A DNA stretch of 64,000 nucleotides from Hydractinia symbiolongicarpus (taxonomy: Eukaryota; Cnidaria; Hydrozoa; Anthoathecata; Hydractiniidae), in assembly GCF_029227915.1 (NCBI RefSeq), contig NC_079877.1:30219851-30283850 (forward strand), read 5' to 3'. Below, piece by piece: positions 1 through 12,112 of the stretch (the stretch's first letter is position 1; each line of letters opens with the position of its first letter). Below the pieces are notes generated by a model. That model had not been told where the DNA came from and ran no database searches. It was given only the letters and a program-made list of their open reading frames with translations. The translations under genes and the position numbers were made by a program.

Positions 1-33
1 TTTTGGGACGGGGATTTTATATCTTAAAAATGA

Positions 34-115
34 GGCAGGATGGCCGAGCGGTCTAAGGCGCTGGTTTAAGGCACCTGTCACTTCGGTGGCGCGAGTTCGA
101 ATCTTGCTCCTGTCA
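34..115 (+). tRNA. tRNA-Leu(AAG), position A
   Basis: Cloverleaf of the family: acceptor GGCAGGA / TCCTGTC with discriminator A; D arm GCC...GGC; anticodon loop TTAAGGC; long variable arm CAC-TTCG-GTG; T arm GCGAG-TTCGAAT-CTCGC. A box is TGGCCGAGCGG and B box AGTTCGAATCT. No intron and no encoded CCA. A34 would be read as inosine, decoding CUU/CUC/CUA. This copy has ACCTG opposite CTGGT (one mismatch) and a G-U pair in the T stem. Confidence 0.8.
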
Positions 116-500
116 ACTAATCATACATGTCTGAAAAGTACGTCGGACAAACGTTTTTATTTCCGCTTAACTATTTTGCCTAGAAAAATGCGCGAACGTT
201 TAAAAAGGATGTTTCACATGTTTCGCTTGCATGCAGGACGGGATCGCTAAAACTGCTTGACTGTGCAAGAAATTCCGCCCACAATCAGGAAAAACTCTGT
301 AAATTGATGAAAAGTCTCGGGGCGAATACACTTGCAATGGAATGTGCAGAGCTGGTTGGGTATCAACGTATTATTTTGCGTCACTTACTTATTTGAATTT
401 TTCATACATTTCGGTCATTTTTACATGTCATCTAATGCTTAAATACGCGTAAATACTATTTTTTCTGCACGCTCGTCCACATTATGTATTTGAAAAACCG

Positions 501-582
501 GGCAGGATGGCCGAGCGGTCTAAGGTTCTGGTTTAAGGCACCAGTCACTTCAAGGGCGCGAGTTCCAATCTCGCTCCTGTCA
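501..582 (+). pseudogene. Damaged tRNA-Leu(AAG), position B
   Basis: Variable arm reads CACTTCAAGG, which breaks its stem; T loop TTCCAAT loses the invariant TTCGA and weakens the B box. AAGGTTCTGG also disturbs the D stem. Confidence 0.7.
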
Positions 583-1092
583 TCTTATATCGCATGTCCG
601 GAAATGTCCTCGGACAGAGGATATTGATTGCGCTTAAAAACTTCGTCCCCACAAAGACGCAAGTTTTAAAAAAGTATAATTAACAAGTCTTCGTCGGATT
701 GGGGAAAAATGGCACTTGTACCACTTGATTTTGCGGAGCATTTCGTTTATTTTACGAAACAGAGATCTAAAGCGTTTAAACGACAGGAGATTTGGATTTA
801 CAGCTTGTTAAGAGCGATTGTCCGAATGAAACGATCTTACAGTCATGTTCAACATTTTTCTCGATAATTGCATAATTTTTAACATTTTACTCACAAGAGT
901 ATAATTTTCGGCGTTTCATTATTGTACCCACGCAATGTGAACTTGTCAAAGTTTACTTGTCAAGGAACAGACTTAGGACTTCGGATCTTAGGTTAATTAG
1001 TTAGAGCAAAAACCTTCCTGCTAATGTCAGAATAAGCCATTTTTGGTTTACTTGAACTTTTTTGGAACGGGGATTTTATATCTTAAAAATGA

Positions 1093-1174
1093 GGCAGGAT
1101 GGCCGAGCGGTCTAACGCGCTGGTTTAAGGCACCAGTCACTTCGGTGGCGCGAGTTCGAATCTCGCTCCTGTCA
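1093..1174 (+). tRNA. tRNA-Leu(AAG), position A
   Basis: CTAACGCG gives one mismatch in the D stem; the rest is consensus with ACCAG. Confidence 0.75.
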
Positions 1175-1559
1175 ACTAATCATACATGTCTGAAAAGTAC
1201 GTCGGACAAACGTTTTTATTTCCGCTTAACTATTTTGCCTAGAAAAATGCGCGAACGTTTAAAAAGGATGTTTCACATGTTTCGCTTGCATGCAGGACGG
1301 GATCGCTAAAACTGCTTGACTGTGCAGGAAATTCGGCCCACAATCAGGAAAAACTCTCTAAATTCATGAAAAGTCACGGGACGAATACACTTGCAATGGA
1401 ATGTGCAGAGCTGGTTGGGTCTCAACGTATTATTTTGCGTCACTTACTTATTTGAATTTTTCATACATTTCGGTCATTTTTACATGTCATCTAGTGCTTA
1501 AATACGCGTAAATACTATTTTCTCTGCACGCTCGTCGACATTATGTGTTTGAAAAACCG

Positions 1560-1641
1560 GGCAGGATGGCCGAGCGGTCTAAGGCGCTGGTTTAAGGCAC
1601 CAGTCACTTCGGTGGCGCGAGTTCGAATCTCGCTCCTGTCA
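1560..1641 (+). tRNA. tRNA-Leu(AAG), position B
   Basis: Matches the family consensus throughout. Confidence 0.88.
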
Positions 1642-2069
1642 TCTTATATCGCATGACCAGAAATGTCCTCGGACGGAGAATATTGATTACGCTTAAAAAC
1701 TTCGTCCCCAGAAAGATGCAAATTTTAGAAAAAGTATAATTAACAAGTCTTTGTCGCATTGGAGAAAAGTGTCACTTGTACCACTTGATTTTGCGGAAAA
1801 TTTCGTTTATTTTTTGAAACAGAGATCTAAAGCGTTTAAACGACAGGAGATTTCGATTTACAGCTTGTTAAGAGCAAAAGTCCGAATGAAACGTTCTTAC
1901 AGTCATGTTCAACATTTTTCTTGATAATTGCATAATTTTTAACATTTAACCCACAAGAGTATAATTTTCGGCGTTTCATTATTGTACCCACGCAATGTGA
2001 ACTTGTCAAAGCTTACTTGTCAAGGGACAGACCTAGGACTTCGGATCTTAAGTTAATTGGTTAAAATGA

Positions 2070-2151
2070 GGCAGGATGGCCGAGCGGTCTAAGGCGCTGG
2101 CTTAAGGCACCTGTCACTTCGGTGGCGCGAGTTCGAATCTCGCTCCTGTCA
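2070..2151 (+). tRNA. tRNA-Leu(AAG), position A
   Basis: Anticodon stem CTGGC/ACCTG has two weak pairs. The 82 bp deletion lies just upstream, so the D-arm-like motif is truncated here. Confidence 0.7.
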
Positions 2152-2536
2152 ACTAATCATACATGTCTGAAAAGTACGTCGGACAGACGTTTTTATTTCC
2201 GCTTAACTATTTTGCCTAGAAAAATGCGCGAACGTTTAAAAAGGATGTTTCACATGTTTCGCTTGCATGCAGGACGGGATCGCTAAAACTGCTTGACTGT
2301 GCAAGAAATTCCGCCCACAATCAGGAAAAACTCTCTAAATTCATGAAAAGTCACGGGGCGAATACACTTGCAATGGAATGTGCAGAGTTGGTTGGGTATC
2401 AACGTATTATTTTGCGTCACTTACTTATTTGAATTTTTCATACATTTCGGTCATTTTTACATGTCATCTAATGCTTAAATACGCGTAAATACTATTTTTT
2501 CTGCACGCTCGTCCACATTATGTATTTGAAAAACCG

Positions 2537-2618
2537 GGCAGGATGGCCGAGCGGTCTAAGGTGCTGGTTTAAGGCACCAGTCACTTCAAGGGCGCGAGTT
2601 CCAATCTCGCTCCTGTCA
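2537..2618 (+). pseudogene. Damaged tRNA-Leu(AAG), position B
   Basis: CACTTCAAGG variable arm, TTCCAAT T loop, AAGGTGCTGG. Confidence 0.7.
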
Positions 2619-3128
2619 TCTTATATCGCATGTCCGGAAATGTCCTCGGACAGAGGATATTGATTGCGCTTAAAAACTTCGTCCCCACAAAGACGCAAGT
2701 TTTAAAAAAGTATAATTAACAAGTCTTCGTCGGATTGGGGAAAAATGGCACTTGTACCACTTGATTTTGCGGAGCATTTCGTTTATTTTACGAAACAGAG
2801 ATCTAAAGCGTTTAAACGACAGGAAATTTGGATTTACAGCTTGTTAAGAGCGATTGTCCGAATGAAACGATCTTACAGTCATGTTCAACATTTTTCTCGA
2901 TAATTGCATAATTTTTAACATTTTACTCACCAGAGTATAATTTTCGGCGTTTCATTATTGTACCCACGCAATGTGAACTTGTCAAAGTTTACTTGTCAAG
3001 GAACAGACTTAGGACTTCGGATCTTAGGTTAATTAGTTAGAGCAAAAACCTTCCTGCTAATGTCAGAATAAGCCATTTTTGGTTTACTTGAACTTTTTTG
3101 GAACGGGGATTTTATATCTTAAAAATGA

Positions 3129-3210
3129 GGCAGGATGGCCGAGCGGTCTAACGCGCTGGTTTAAGGCACCAGTCACTTCGGTGGCGCGAGTTCGAATCTC
3201 GCTCCTGTCA
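3129..3210 (+). tRNA. tRNA-Leu(AAG), position A
   Basis: CTAACGCG D-stem mismatch, otherwise consensus. Confidence 0.75.
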
Positions 3211-3595
3211 ACTAATCATACATGTCTGAAAAGTACGTCGGACAAACGTTTTTATTTCCGCTTAACTATTTTGCCTAGAAAAATGCGCGAACGTTTAAAA
3301 AGGATGTTTCACATGTTTCGCTTGCATGCAGGACGGGATCGCTAAAACTGCTTGACTGTGCAGGAAATTCGGCCCACAATCAGGAAAAACTCTCTAAATT
3401 CATGAAAAGTCACGGGACGAATACACTTGCAATGGAATGTGCAGAGCTGGTTGGGTCTCAACGTATTATTTTGCGTCACTTACTTATTTGAATTTTTCAT
3501 ACATTTCGGTCATTTTTACATGTCATCTAGTGCTTAAATACGCGTAAATACTATTTTCTCTGCACGCTCGTCGACATTATGTGTTTGAAAAACCG

Positions 3596-3677
3596 GGCAG
3601 GATGGCCGAGCGGTCTAAGGCGCTGGTTTAAGGCACCAGTCACTTCGGTGGCGCGAGTTCGAATCTCGCTCCTGTCA
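3596..3677 (+). tRNA. tRNA-Leu(AAG), position B
   Basis: Consensus throughout. Confidence 0.88.
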
Positions 3678-4105
3678 TCTTATATCGCATGACCAGAAAT
3701 GTCCTCGGACGGAGAATATTGATTACGCTTAAAAACTTCGTCCCCAGAAAGATGCAAATTTTAGAAAAAGTATAATTAACAAGTCTTTGTCGCATTGGAG
3801 AAAAGTGTCACTTGTACCACTTGATTTTGCGGAAAATTTCGTTTATTTTTTGAAACAGAGATCTAAAGCGTTTAAACGACAGGAGATTTCGATTTACAGC
3901 TTGTTAAGAGCAAAAGTCCGAATGAAACGTTCTTACAGTCATGTTCAACATTTTTCTTGATAATTGCATAATTTTTAACATTTAACCCACAAGAGTATAA
4001 TTTTCGGCGTTTCATTATTGTACCCACGCAATGTGAACTTGTCAAAGCTTACTTGTCAAGGGACAGACCTAGGACTTCGGATCTTAAGTTAATTGGTTAA
4101 AATGA

Positions 4106-4187
4106 GGCAGGATGGCCGAGCGGTCTAAGGCGCTGGCTTAAGGCACCTGTCACTTCGGTGGCGCGAGTTCGAATCTCGCTCCTGTCA
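4106..4187 (+). tRNA. tRNA-Leu(AAG), position A
   Basis: CTGGC/ACCTG anticodon stem; sits after the second copy of the 82 bp deletion. Confidence 0.7.
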
Positions 4188-4572
4188 ACTAATCATACAT
4201 GTCTGAAAAGTACGTCGGACAAACGTTTTTATTTCCGCTTAACTATTTTGCCTAGAAAAATGCGCGAACGTTTAAAAAGGATGTTTCACATGTTTCGCTT
4301 GCATGCAGGACGGGATCGCTAAAACTGCTTGACTGTGCAAGAAATTCCGCCCACAATCAGGAAAAACTCTCTAAATTCATGAAAAGTCACGGGGCGAATA
4401 CACTTGCAATGGAATGTGCAGAGCTGGTTGGGTATCAACGTATTATTTTGCGTCACTTACTTATTTGAATTTTTCATACATTTCGGTCATTTTTACATGT
4501 CATCTAATGCTTAAATACGCGTAAATACTATTTTTTCTGCACGCTCGTCCACATTATGTATTTGAAAAACCG

Positions 4573-4654
4573 GGCAGGATGGCCGAGCGGTCTAAGGTGC
4601 TGGTTTAAGGCACCAGTCACTTCAAGGGCGCGAGTTCCAATCTCGCTCCTGTCA
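4573..4654 (+). pseudogene. Damaged tRNA-Leu(AAG), position B
   Basis: CACTTCAAGG variable arm and TTCCAAT T loop. Confidence 0.7.
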
Positions 4655-5164
4655 TCTTATATCGCATGTCCGGAAATGTCCTCGGACAGAGGATATTGAT
4701 TGCGCTTAAAAACTTCGTCCCCACAAAGACGCAAGTTTTAAAAAAGTATAATTAACAAGTCTTCGTCGGATTGGGGAAAAATGGCACTTGTACCACTTGA
4801 TTTTGCGGAGCATTTCGTTTATTTTACGAAACAGAGATCTAAAGCGTTTAAACGACAGGAAATTTGGATTTACAGCTTGTTAAGAGCGATTGTCCGAATG
4901 AAACGATCTTACAGTCATGTTCAACATTTTTCTCGATAATTGCATAATTTTTAACATTTTACTCACCAGAGTATAATTTTCGGCGTTTCATTATTGTACC
5001 CACGCAATGTGAACTTGTCAAAGTTTACTTGTCAAGGAACAGACTTAGGACTTCGGATCTTAGGTTAATTAGTTAGAGCAAAAACCTTCCTGCTAATGTC
5101 AGAATAAGCCATTTTTGGTTTACTTGAACTTTTTTGGAACGGGGATTTTATATCTTAAAAATGA

Positions 5165-5246
5165 GGCAGGATGGCCGAGCGGTCTAACGCGCTGGTTTAA
5201 GGCACCAGTCACTTCGGTGGCGCGAGTTCGAATCTCGCTCCTGTCA
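5165..5246 (+). tRNA. tRNA-Leu(AAG), position A
   Basis: CTAACGCG D-stem mismatch. Confidence 0.75.
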
Positions 5247-5631
5247 ACTAATCATACATGTCTGAAAAGTACGTCGGACAAACGTTTTTATTTCCGCTTA
5301 ACTATTTTGCCTAGAAAAATGCGCGAACGTTTAAAAAGGATGTTTCACATGTTTCGCTTGCATGCAGGACGGGATCGCTAAAACTGCTTGACTGTGCAGG
5401 AAATTCCGCCCACAATCAGGAAAAACTCTCTAAATTCATGAAAAGTCACGGGACGAATACACTTGCAATGGAATGTGCAGAGCTGGTTGGGTCTCAACGT
5501 ATTATTTTGCGTCACTTACTTATTTGAATTTTTCATACATTTCGGTCATTTTTACATGTCATCTAGTGCTTAAATACGCGTAAATACTATTTTCTTTGCA
5601 CGCTCGTTGACATTATGTGTTTGAAAAACCG

Positions 5632-5713
5632 GGCAGGATGGCCGAGCGGTCTAAGGCGCTGGTTTAAGGCACCAGTCACTTCGGTGGCGCGAGTTCGAAT
5701 CTCGCTCCTGTCA
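5632..5713 (+). tRNA. tRNA-Leu(AAG), position B
   Basis: Consensus throughout. Confidence 0.88.
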
Positions 5714-6223
5714 TCTTATATCGCATGACCAGAAACGTCCTCGGACGGAGAATATTGATTACGCTTAAAAACTTCGTCCCCAGAAAGATGCAAATTTTAG
5801 AAAAAGTATAATTAACAAGTCTTTGTCGCATTGGAGAAAAGTGTCACTTGTACCACTTGATTTTGCGGAAAATTTCGTTTATTTTTTGAAACAGAGATCT
5901 AAAGCGTTTAAACGACAGGAGATTTCGATTTACAGCTTGTTAAGAGCAAAAGTCCGAATGAAACGTTCTTACAGTCATGTTCAACATTTTTCTTGATAAT
6001 TGCATAATTTTTAACATTTAACCCACAAGAGTATAATTTTCGGCGTTTCATTATTGTACCCACACAATGTGAACTTGTCAAAGCTTACTTGTCAAGGGAC
6101 AGACCTAGGACTTCGGATCTTAAGTTAATTGGTTAGAGCAAAAACCTTCCTGCTAATGTCAGAATAAGCCATTTTTGGTTTACTTGAAATTTTTTGGGAC
6201 GGGATTTTATATCTTAAAAATGA

Positions 6224-6305
6224 GGCAGGATGGCCGAGCGGTCTAAGGCGCTGGCTTAAGGCACCTGTCACTTCGGTGGCGCGAGTTCGAATCTCGCTCC
6301 TGTCA
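6224..6305 (+). tRNA. tRNA-Leu(AAG), position A
   Basis: CTGGC/ACCTG anticodon stem, with the upstream 82 bp present in this copy. Confidence 0.7.
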
Positions 6306-6690
6306 ACTAATCATACATGTCTGAAAAGTACGTCGGACAAACGTTTTTATTTCCGCTTAACTAATTTGCCTAGAAAAATGCGCAAACGTTTAAAAAGGAT
6401 GTTTCACATGTTTCGCTTGCATGCAGGACGGGATCGCTAAAACTGCTTGACTGTGCAGGAAATTCCGCCCACAATCAGGAAAAACTCTCTAAATTCATGA
6501 AAAGTCACGGGACGAATACACTTGCAATGGAATGTGCAGAGCTGGTTGGGTATCAACGTATTACTTTGCGTCACTTACTTACTTGAATTTTTCATACATT
6601 TCGGTCATTTTTACATGTCATCTAATGCTTAAATACGCGTAAATACTATTTTTTCTGCACGCTCGTCCACATTATGTATTTGAAAAACCG

Positions 6691-6772
6691 GACAGGATGG
6701 CCGAGCGGTCTAAGGCGCTTGTTTAAGGCACCAGTCACTTCTGTGGCGCGAGTTCGAATCTCGCTCCTGTCA
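6691..6772 (+). tRNA. tRNA-Leu(AAG), position B
   Basis: Acceptor GACAGGA pairs perfectly with TCCTGTC (A-U replaces the usual G-U). CTTGT leaves one anticodon-stem mismatch; variable loop is TTCT. Confidence 0.75.
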
Positions 6773-7282
6773 TCTTATATCGCATGACCGGAAATGTCCT
6801 CGGACGGAGAATATTGATTACGCTTAAAAACTTCGTCCCAGAAAGATGCAAATTTTAGAAAAAGTATAATTAACAAGTCTTTGTCGCATTGGAGAAAAGT
6901 GTCACTTGTACCACTTGATTTTGCGGAAAATTTCGTTTATTTTTTGAAACAGAGATCTAAAGCGTTTAAACGACAGGAGATTTCGATTTACAGCTTGTTA
7001 AGAGCAAAAGTCCGAATGAAACGTTCTTACAGTCATGTTCAACATTTTTCTTGATAATTGCATAATTTTTAACATTTAACCCACAAGAGTATAATTTTCG
7101 GCGTTTCATTATTGTACCCACACAATGTGAACTTGTCAAAGCTTACTTGTCAAGGGACAGACTTAGGACTTCGGATCTTAAGTTAATTGGTTAGAGCAAA
7201 AACCTTCCTGCTAATGTCAGAATAAGCCATTTTTGGTTTACTTGAACTTTTTTGGGACGGGGATTTTATATCTTAAAAATGA

Positions 7283-7364
7283 GGCAGGATGGCCGAGCGG
7301 TCTAAGGCGCAGGTTTAAGGCACCTGTCACTTCGGTGGCGCGAGTTCGAATCTCGCTCCTGTCA
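7283..7364 (+). tRNA. tRNA-Leu(AAG), position A, compensated anticodon stem
   Basis: CAGGT/ACCTG: the second pair is A-U in place of U-A, so the stem is fully paired. Confidence 0.85.
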
Positions 7365-7749
7365 ACTAATCATACATGTCTGAAAAGTACGTCGGACAAA
7401 CGTTTTTATTTCCGCTTAACTATTTTGCCTAGAAAAATGCGCGAACGTTTAAAAAGGATGTTTCACATGTTTCGCTTGCATGCAGGACGGGATCGCTAAA
7501 ACTGCTTGACTGTGCAGGAAATTCCGCCCACAATCAGTAAAAACTCTCTAAATTCATGAAAAGTCACGGGACGAATACACTTGCAATGGAATGTGCAGAG
7601 CTGGATGTGTATCAACGTATTATTTTGCGTCACTTACTTATTTGAATTTTTCATATATTTCGGTCATTTTTACATGTCATCTAATGCTTAAATACGCGTA
7701 AATACTATTTTTTCTGCACGCTCGTCCACATTATGTATTTGAAAAACCG

Positions 7750-7831
7750 GGCAGGATGGCCGAGCGGTCTAAGGCGCTGGTTTAAGGCACCAGTCACTTC
7801 AAGGGCGCGAGTTCCAATCTCGCTCCTGTCA
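7750..7831 (+). pseudogene. Damaged tRNA-Leu(AAG), position B
   Basis: CACTTCAAGG and TTCCAAT, with the normal GGCGCTGG. Confidence 0.7.
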
Positions 7832-8341
7832 TCTTATATCGCATGTCCGGAAATGTCCTCGGACAGAGGATATTGATTGCGCTTAAAAACTTCGTCCCCA
7901 GAAAGACGCAAGTTTTAAAAAAGTATAATTAACAAGTCTTCGTCGTATTGGGGAAAAATGGCACTTGTACCACTTGATTTTGCGGAGCACTTCGTTTATT
8001 TTTCGAAACAGAGATCTAAAGCGTTTAAACGACAGGAAATTTGGATTTACAGCTTGTTAAGAGCGATAGTCCGAATGAAACGATCTTACAGTCATGTTCA
8101 ACATTTTTCTTGATAATTGCATAATTTTTAACATTTTACTCACAAGAGTATAATTTTCGGCGTTTCATTATTGTACCCACGCAATGTGAACTTGTCAAAG
8201 TTTACTTGTCAAGGAACAGACTTAGGACTTCGGATCTTAGGTTAATTAGTTAGAGCAAAAACCTTCCTGCTAATGTCAGAATAAGCCATTTTTGGTTTAC
8301 TTGAACTTTTTTGGGACGGGGATTTTATATCTTAAAAATGA

Positions 8342-8423
8342 GGCAGGATGGCCGAGCGGTCTAACGCGCTGGTTTAAGGCACCAGTCACTTCGGTGGCGC
8401 GAGTTCGAATCTCGCTCCTGTCA
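8342..8423 (+). tRNA. tRNA-Leu(AAG), position A
   Basis: CTAACGCG D-stem mismatch. Confidence 0.75.
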
Positions 8424-8807
8424 ACTAATCATACATGTCTGAAAAGTACGTCGGACAAACGTTTTTATTTCCGCTTAACTATTTTGCCTAGAAAAATGCG
8501 CGAACGTTTAAAAAGGATGTTTCACATGTTTCGCTTGCATGCAGGACGGGATCGCTAAAACTGCTTGACTGTGCAGGAAATTCCGCCCACAATCAGTAAA
8601 AACTCTCTAAATTCATGAAAAGTCACGGGACGAATACACTTGCAATGGAATGTGCAGAGCTGGATGGGTATCAACGTATTATTTTGCGTCACTTACTTAT
8701 TTGAATTTTTCATATATTTCGGTCATTTTACATGTCATCTAATGCTTAAATACGCGTAAATACTATTTTTTCTGCACGCTCGTCCACATTATGTATTTGA
8801 AAAACCG

Positions 8808-8889
8808 GGCAGGATAGCCGAGCGGACTAAGGCGCTGGTTTAAGGCACCAGTCACTTCAAGGGCGCGAGTTCAAATCTCGCTCCTGTCA
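8808..8889 (+). pseudogene. Damaged tRNA-Leu(AAG), position B
   Basis: ATAGCCGAGCGGACTAAGG D arm, CACTTCAAGG variable arm, TTCAAAT T loop. Confidence 0.65.
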
Positions 8890-9400
8890 TCTTATATCGC
8901 ATGACCGGAAATGTCCTCGGACGGAGAATATTGATTACGCTTAAAAACTTCGTCCCCAGAAAGATGCAAAGTTTAGAAAAAGTATAATTAACAAGTCTTT
9001 GTCGCATTGGAGAAAAGTGTCACTTGTACCACTTGATTTTGCGGAAAATTTCGTTTATTTTTTGAAACAGAGATCTAAAGCGTTTAAACGACAGGAGATT
9101 TCGATTTACAGCTTGTTAAGAGCAAAAGTCCGAATGAAACGTTCTTACAGTCATGTTCAACATTTTTCTTGATAATTGCATAATTTTTAACATTTAACCC
9201 ACAAGAGTATAATTTTCGGCGTTTCATTATTGTACCCACACAATGTGAACTTGTCAAAGCTTACTTGTCAAGGGACAGACTTAGGACTTCGGATCTTAAG
9301 TTAATTGGTTAGAGCAAAAACCTTCCTGCTAATGTCAGAATAAGCCATTTTTGGTTTACTTGAACTTTTTTGGGACGGGGATTTTATATCTTAAAAATGA

Positions 9401-9482
9401 GGCAGGATGGCCGAGCGGTCTAAGGCGCAGGTTTAAGGCACCTGTCACTTCGGTGGCGCGAGTTCGAATCTCGCTCCTGTCA
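9401..9482 (+). tRNA. tRNA-Leu(AAG), position A, compensated anticodon stem
   Basis: CAGGT/ACCTG, fully paired. Confidence 0.85.
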
Positions 9483-9867
9483 ACTAATCATACATGTCTG
9501 AAAAGTACGTCGGACAAACGTTTTTATTTCCGCTTAACTATTTTGCCTAGAAAAATGCGCGAACGTTTAAAAAGGATGTTTCACATGTTTCGCTTGCATG
9601 CAGGACGGGATCGCTAAAACTGCTTGACTGTGCAGGAAATTCCGCCCACAATCAGTAAAAACTCTCTAAATTCATGAAAAGTCACGGGACGAATACACTT
9701 GCAATGGAATGTGCAGAGCTGGATGGGTATCAACGTATTATTTTGCGTCACTTACTTATTGGAATTTTTCATATATTTCGGTCATTTTTACATGTCATCT
9801 AATGCTTAAATACGCGTAAATACTATTTTTTCTGCACGCTCGTCCACATTATGTATTTGAAAAACCG

Positions 9868-9949
9868 GGCAGGATGGCCGAGCGGTCTAAGGCGCTGGTT
9901 TAAGGCACCAGTCACTTCAAGGGCGCGAGTTCGAATCTCGCTCCTGTCA
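9868..9949 (+). tRNA. tRNA-Leu(AAG), position B, altered variable arm
   Basis: CACTTCAAGG variable arm but an intact TTCGAAT T loop, an intermediate between the damaged and intact B types. Confidence 0.6.
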
Positions 9950-10354
9950 TCTTATATCGCAAGTCCGGATATGTCCTCGGACAGAGGATATTGATTGCGC
10001 TTAAAAACTTCGTCCCCAGAAAGACGAAAATTTAAAAAAAGTATAATTAACAAGTTTTCGTCGCATTGGGGAAAAATCGCACTTGGACCACTTGATTTTG
10101 CGGAACATTTCGTTTATTTTTCGAAACAGAGATCTAAAGCGTTTAAACGACAGGAAATTTGGATTTACAGCTTGTTAAGAGCGATAGTCCGAATGAAACG
10201 GTCTTACAGTCATGTTCAACATTTTTCTTGATAATTGCATAATTTTTAACATTTAACCCACAAGAGTATAATTTTCGGCGTTTCATTATTGTACCCACGC
10301 AATGTGAACTTGTCAAAGTTTACTTGTCAAGGGACAGACTTAGGACTTCGGATC

Positions 10355-10397
10355 TTAGGTTAATTGGTTAGAGCAAAAACCTTCCTGCTAATGTCAG
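10355..10397 (+). other. tRNA-like D-arm / A-box motif in the B-to-A spacer (representative of ~50 copies)
   Basis: TTAGGTTAATTGGTTAGAGC fits the Pol III A-box pattern TRGYNNARNNGG closely (one mismatch) and looks like the D arm of a eukaryotic tRNA. It is followed by CCTGCTAATGTCAG, which can form a 4-of-5 bp anticodon-like stem. There are extra bases between the two arms, and no B box or T arm follows. It recurs in nearly every unit 90-130 bp upstream of the A tRNA and is among the best conserved parts of the spacer. It could be a tRNA fossil, an accessory promoter, or neither. Confidence 0.45.
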
Positions 10398-10459
10398 AAT
10401 AAGCCATTTTTGGTTTACTTGAACTTTTTTGGGACGGGGATTTTATATCTTAAAAAGAA

Positions 10460-10541
10460 GGCAGGATGGCCGAGCGGTCTAAGGCTCTGGTTTTAGGCAC
10501 CAGTCACTTCGGTGGCGCGAGTTTGAATCTCGCTCCTGTGA
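10460..10541 (+). tRNA. tRNA-Leu(TAG), position A
   Basis: First TAG copy: anticodon loop TTTAGGC, decoding CUA and by wobble CUG. Differs from the AAG form at position 34. T loop is TTTGAAT and the 3' end TCCTGTGA, so the terminal pair is lost. Confidence 0.65.
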
Positions 10542-10926
10542 ACTAATCATTCATGTCTGAAAAATACGTCGGACAAACGTTTTTATTCCCGCTTAACTAT
10601 TTCGCCTAGAAAAAAGCGCGAACGTTTAAAAAGGATGTTTCACAAGTTTCGCTTGCATGCAGGACGGGATCGCTAAAATTGCTTGACTGTGCAGGTAATT
10701 CCGCCCACAATCAGGAAAAACTCCGTAAATTTATGAAAAGTCACGGGACGAATACATTTGCAATGGAATGTGCAGAGCTGGTTGGGTATCAATGTATTAT
10801 TTTGCGTCACTTACTTATTTGAATTTTTCATACTTTTCGGTCATTTTTACGTGTCATCTAGTGCTTAAATACGCGTAAATACTATTTTCTCTGCACGCTC
10901 GTCGACATTATGTATTTGAATAACCG

Positions 10927-11008
10927 GGCAGGATGGCCGAGCGGTCTAAGGCGCTAGTTTAAGGCACCATTCACTTCGGTAGCGCGAGTTCGAATCTCGC
11001 TCCTGTCA
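10927..11008 (+). tRNA. tRNA-Leu(AAG), position B
   Basis: CTAGT/ACCAT anticodon stem has two mismatches. Confidence 0.6.
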
Positions 11009-11520
11009 TCTTATATCGCATGACAGGAAATGTCCTCGGACAGAGAATATTAGTTACGCTTAAAAACGTCGTCCCCAGACAGACGCAATTTTTAGAAAAA
11101 GTATAATTAACAAGTCGTTGTTGCATTGGGGAAAAATGTCACTTGTGCCACTTGATTTTGCGGAACATTTCGTTTATTTTTCGAAACAGAGATCTAAAGC
11201 GTTTAAACAACAGGAGAATTGGATTAACAGCATGTTAAGAGCGATAGTCCGAATGAAACGGTCTTACAGTCATGTTCAACATTTTTCTTGATAATTGCAT
11301 AAGTTTTTAACATTTAACCCACAAGAGTATAATTTTTGGCGTTTCATTATTGTAGCCAACCAATGTGAACTTGTCAAAGTTTACTTGTCAAGGGACAGAC
11401 TTAGGAATTCGGATCTTAGGTTAATTGGTTAGAGCAAAAACCTTCCTGCTAATGTCAGAATAAGCCATTTTTAATTTACTTGAACTTTTTTGGGACGGGG
11501 ATTTCATATCTTAAAAAGAA

Positions 11521-11602
11521 GGCAGGATGGCCCAGCGGTCTATGGCGCTCGTTTTATGCACCAGTCACTTCGGTGGCGCGAGTTCGAGTCTCGCTCCTTT
11601 CA
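11521..11602 (+). tRNA. Hybrid tRNA with anticodon TAT (A upstream flank, B downstream flank)
   Basis: Loop TTTATGC gives UAU (isoleucine AUA) on a leucine body. GCCCAGCGG, CTCGT and TCCTTTCA are further changes; function is doubtful. The next tRNA starts 592 bp on, as in other single-tRNA units. Confidence 0.55.
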
Positions 11603-12112
11603 TCTTATATCGCAAGTCCGGATATGTCCTCGGACAGAGGATATTGATTGCGCTTAAAAACTTCGTCCCCAGAAAGACGAAAATTTTAAAAAAGTATAAT
11701 TAACAAGTCTTCGTCGCATTGGGGAAAAATGGCACTTGGACCACTTGATTTTGCGGAACATTTCGTTTATTTTTCGAAACAGAGATCTAAAGCGTTTAAA
11801 CGACAGGAAATTTGGATTTACAGCTTGTTAAGAGCGATAGTCCGAATGAAACGGTCTTACAGTCATGTTCAACATTTTTCTTGATAATTGCATAATTTTT
11901 AACATTTAACCCACAAGAGTATAATTTTCGGCGTTTCATTATTGTACCCACGCAATGTGAACTTGTCAAAGTTTACTTGTCAAGGGACAGACTTAGGACT
12001 TCGGATCTTAGGTTAATTGGTTGGAGCAAAAACCTTCCTGCTAATGTCAGAATAAGCCATTTTTGGTTTACTTGAACTTTTTTGGGACGGGGATTTTATT
12101 TCTTAAAAAGCA

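Larger units (their letters stand above)
34..6223 (+). repeat. Higher-order repeat: 2,036 bp dimer of units, three copies
   Basis: Copies start at 34, 2070 and 4106. Each has four tRNAs in the same order of variants: A with ACCTG anticodon arm, damaged B, A with altered D stem (CTAACGCG), intact B. The first two copies end with an 82 bp deletion that joins AATTGGTTA directly to AAAATGAGG (about 2,061 and 4,097). The third copy keeps the 82 bp and is 2,118 bp long. The shared deletion shows the dimer, not the monomer, was amplified. Confidence 0.9.
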
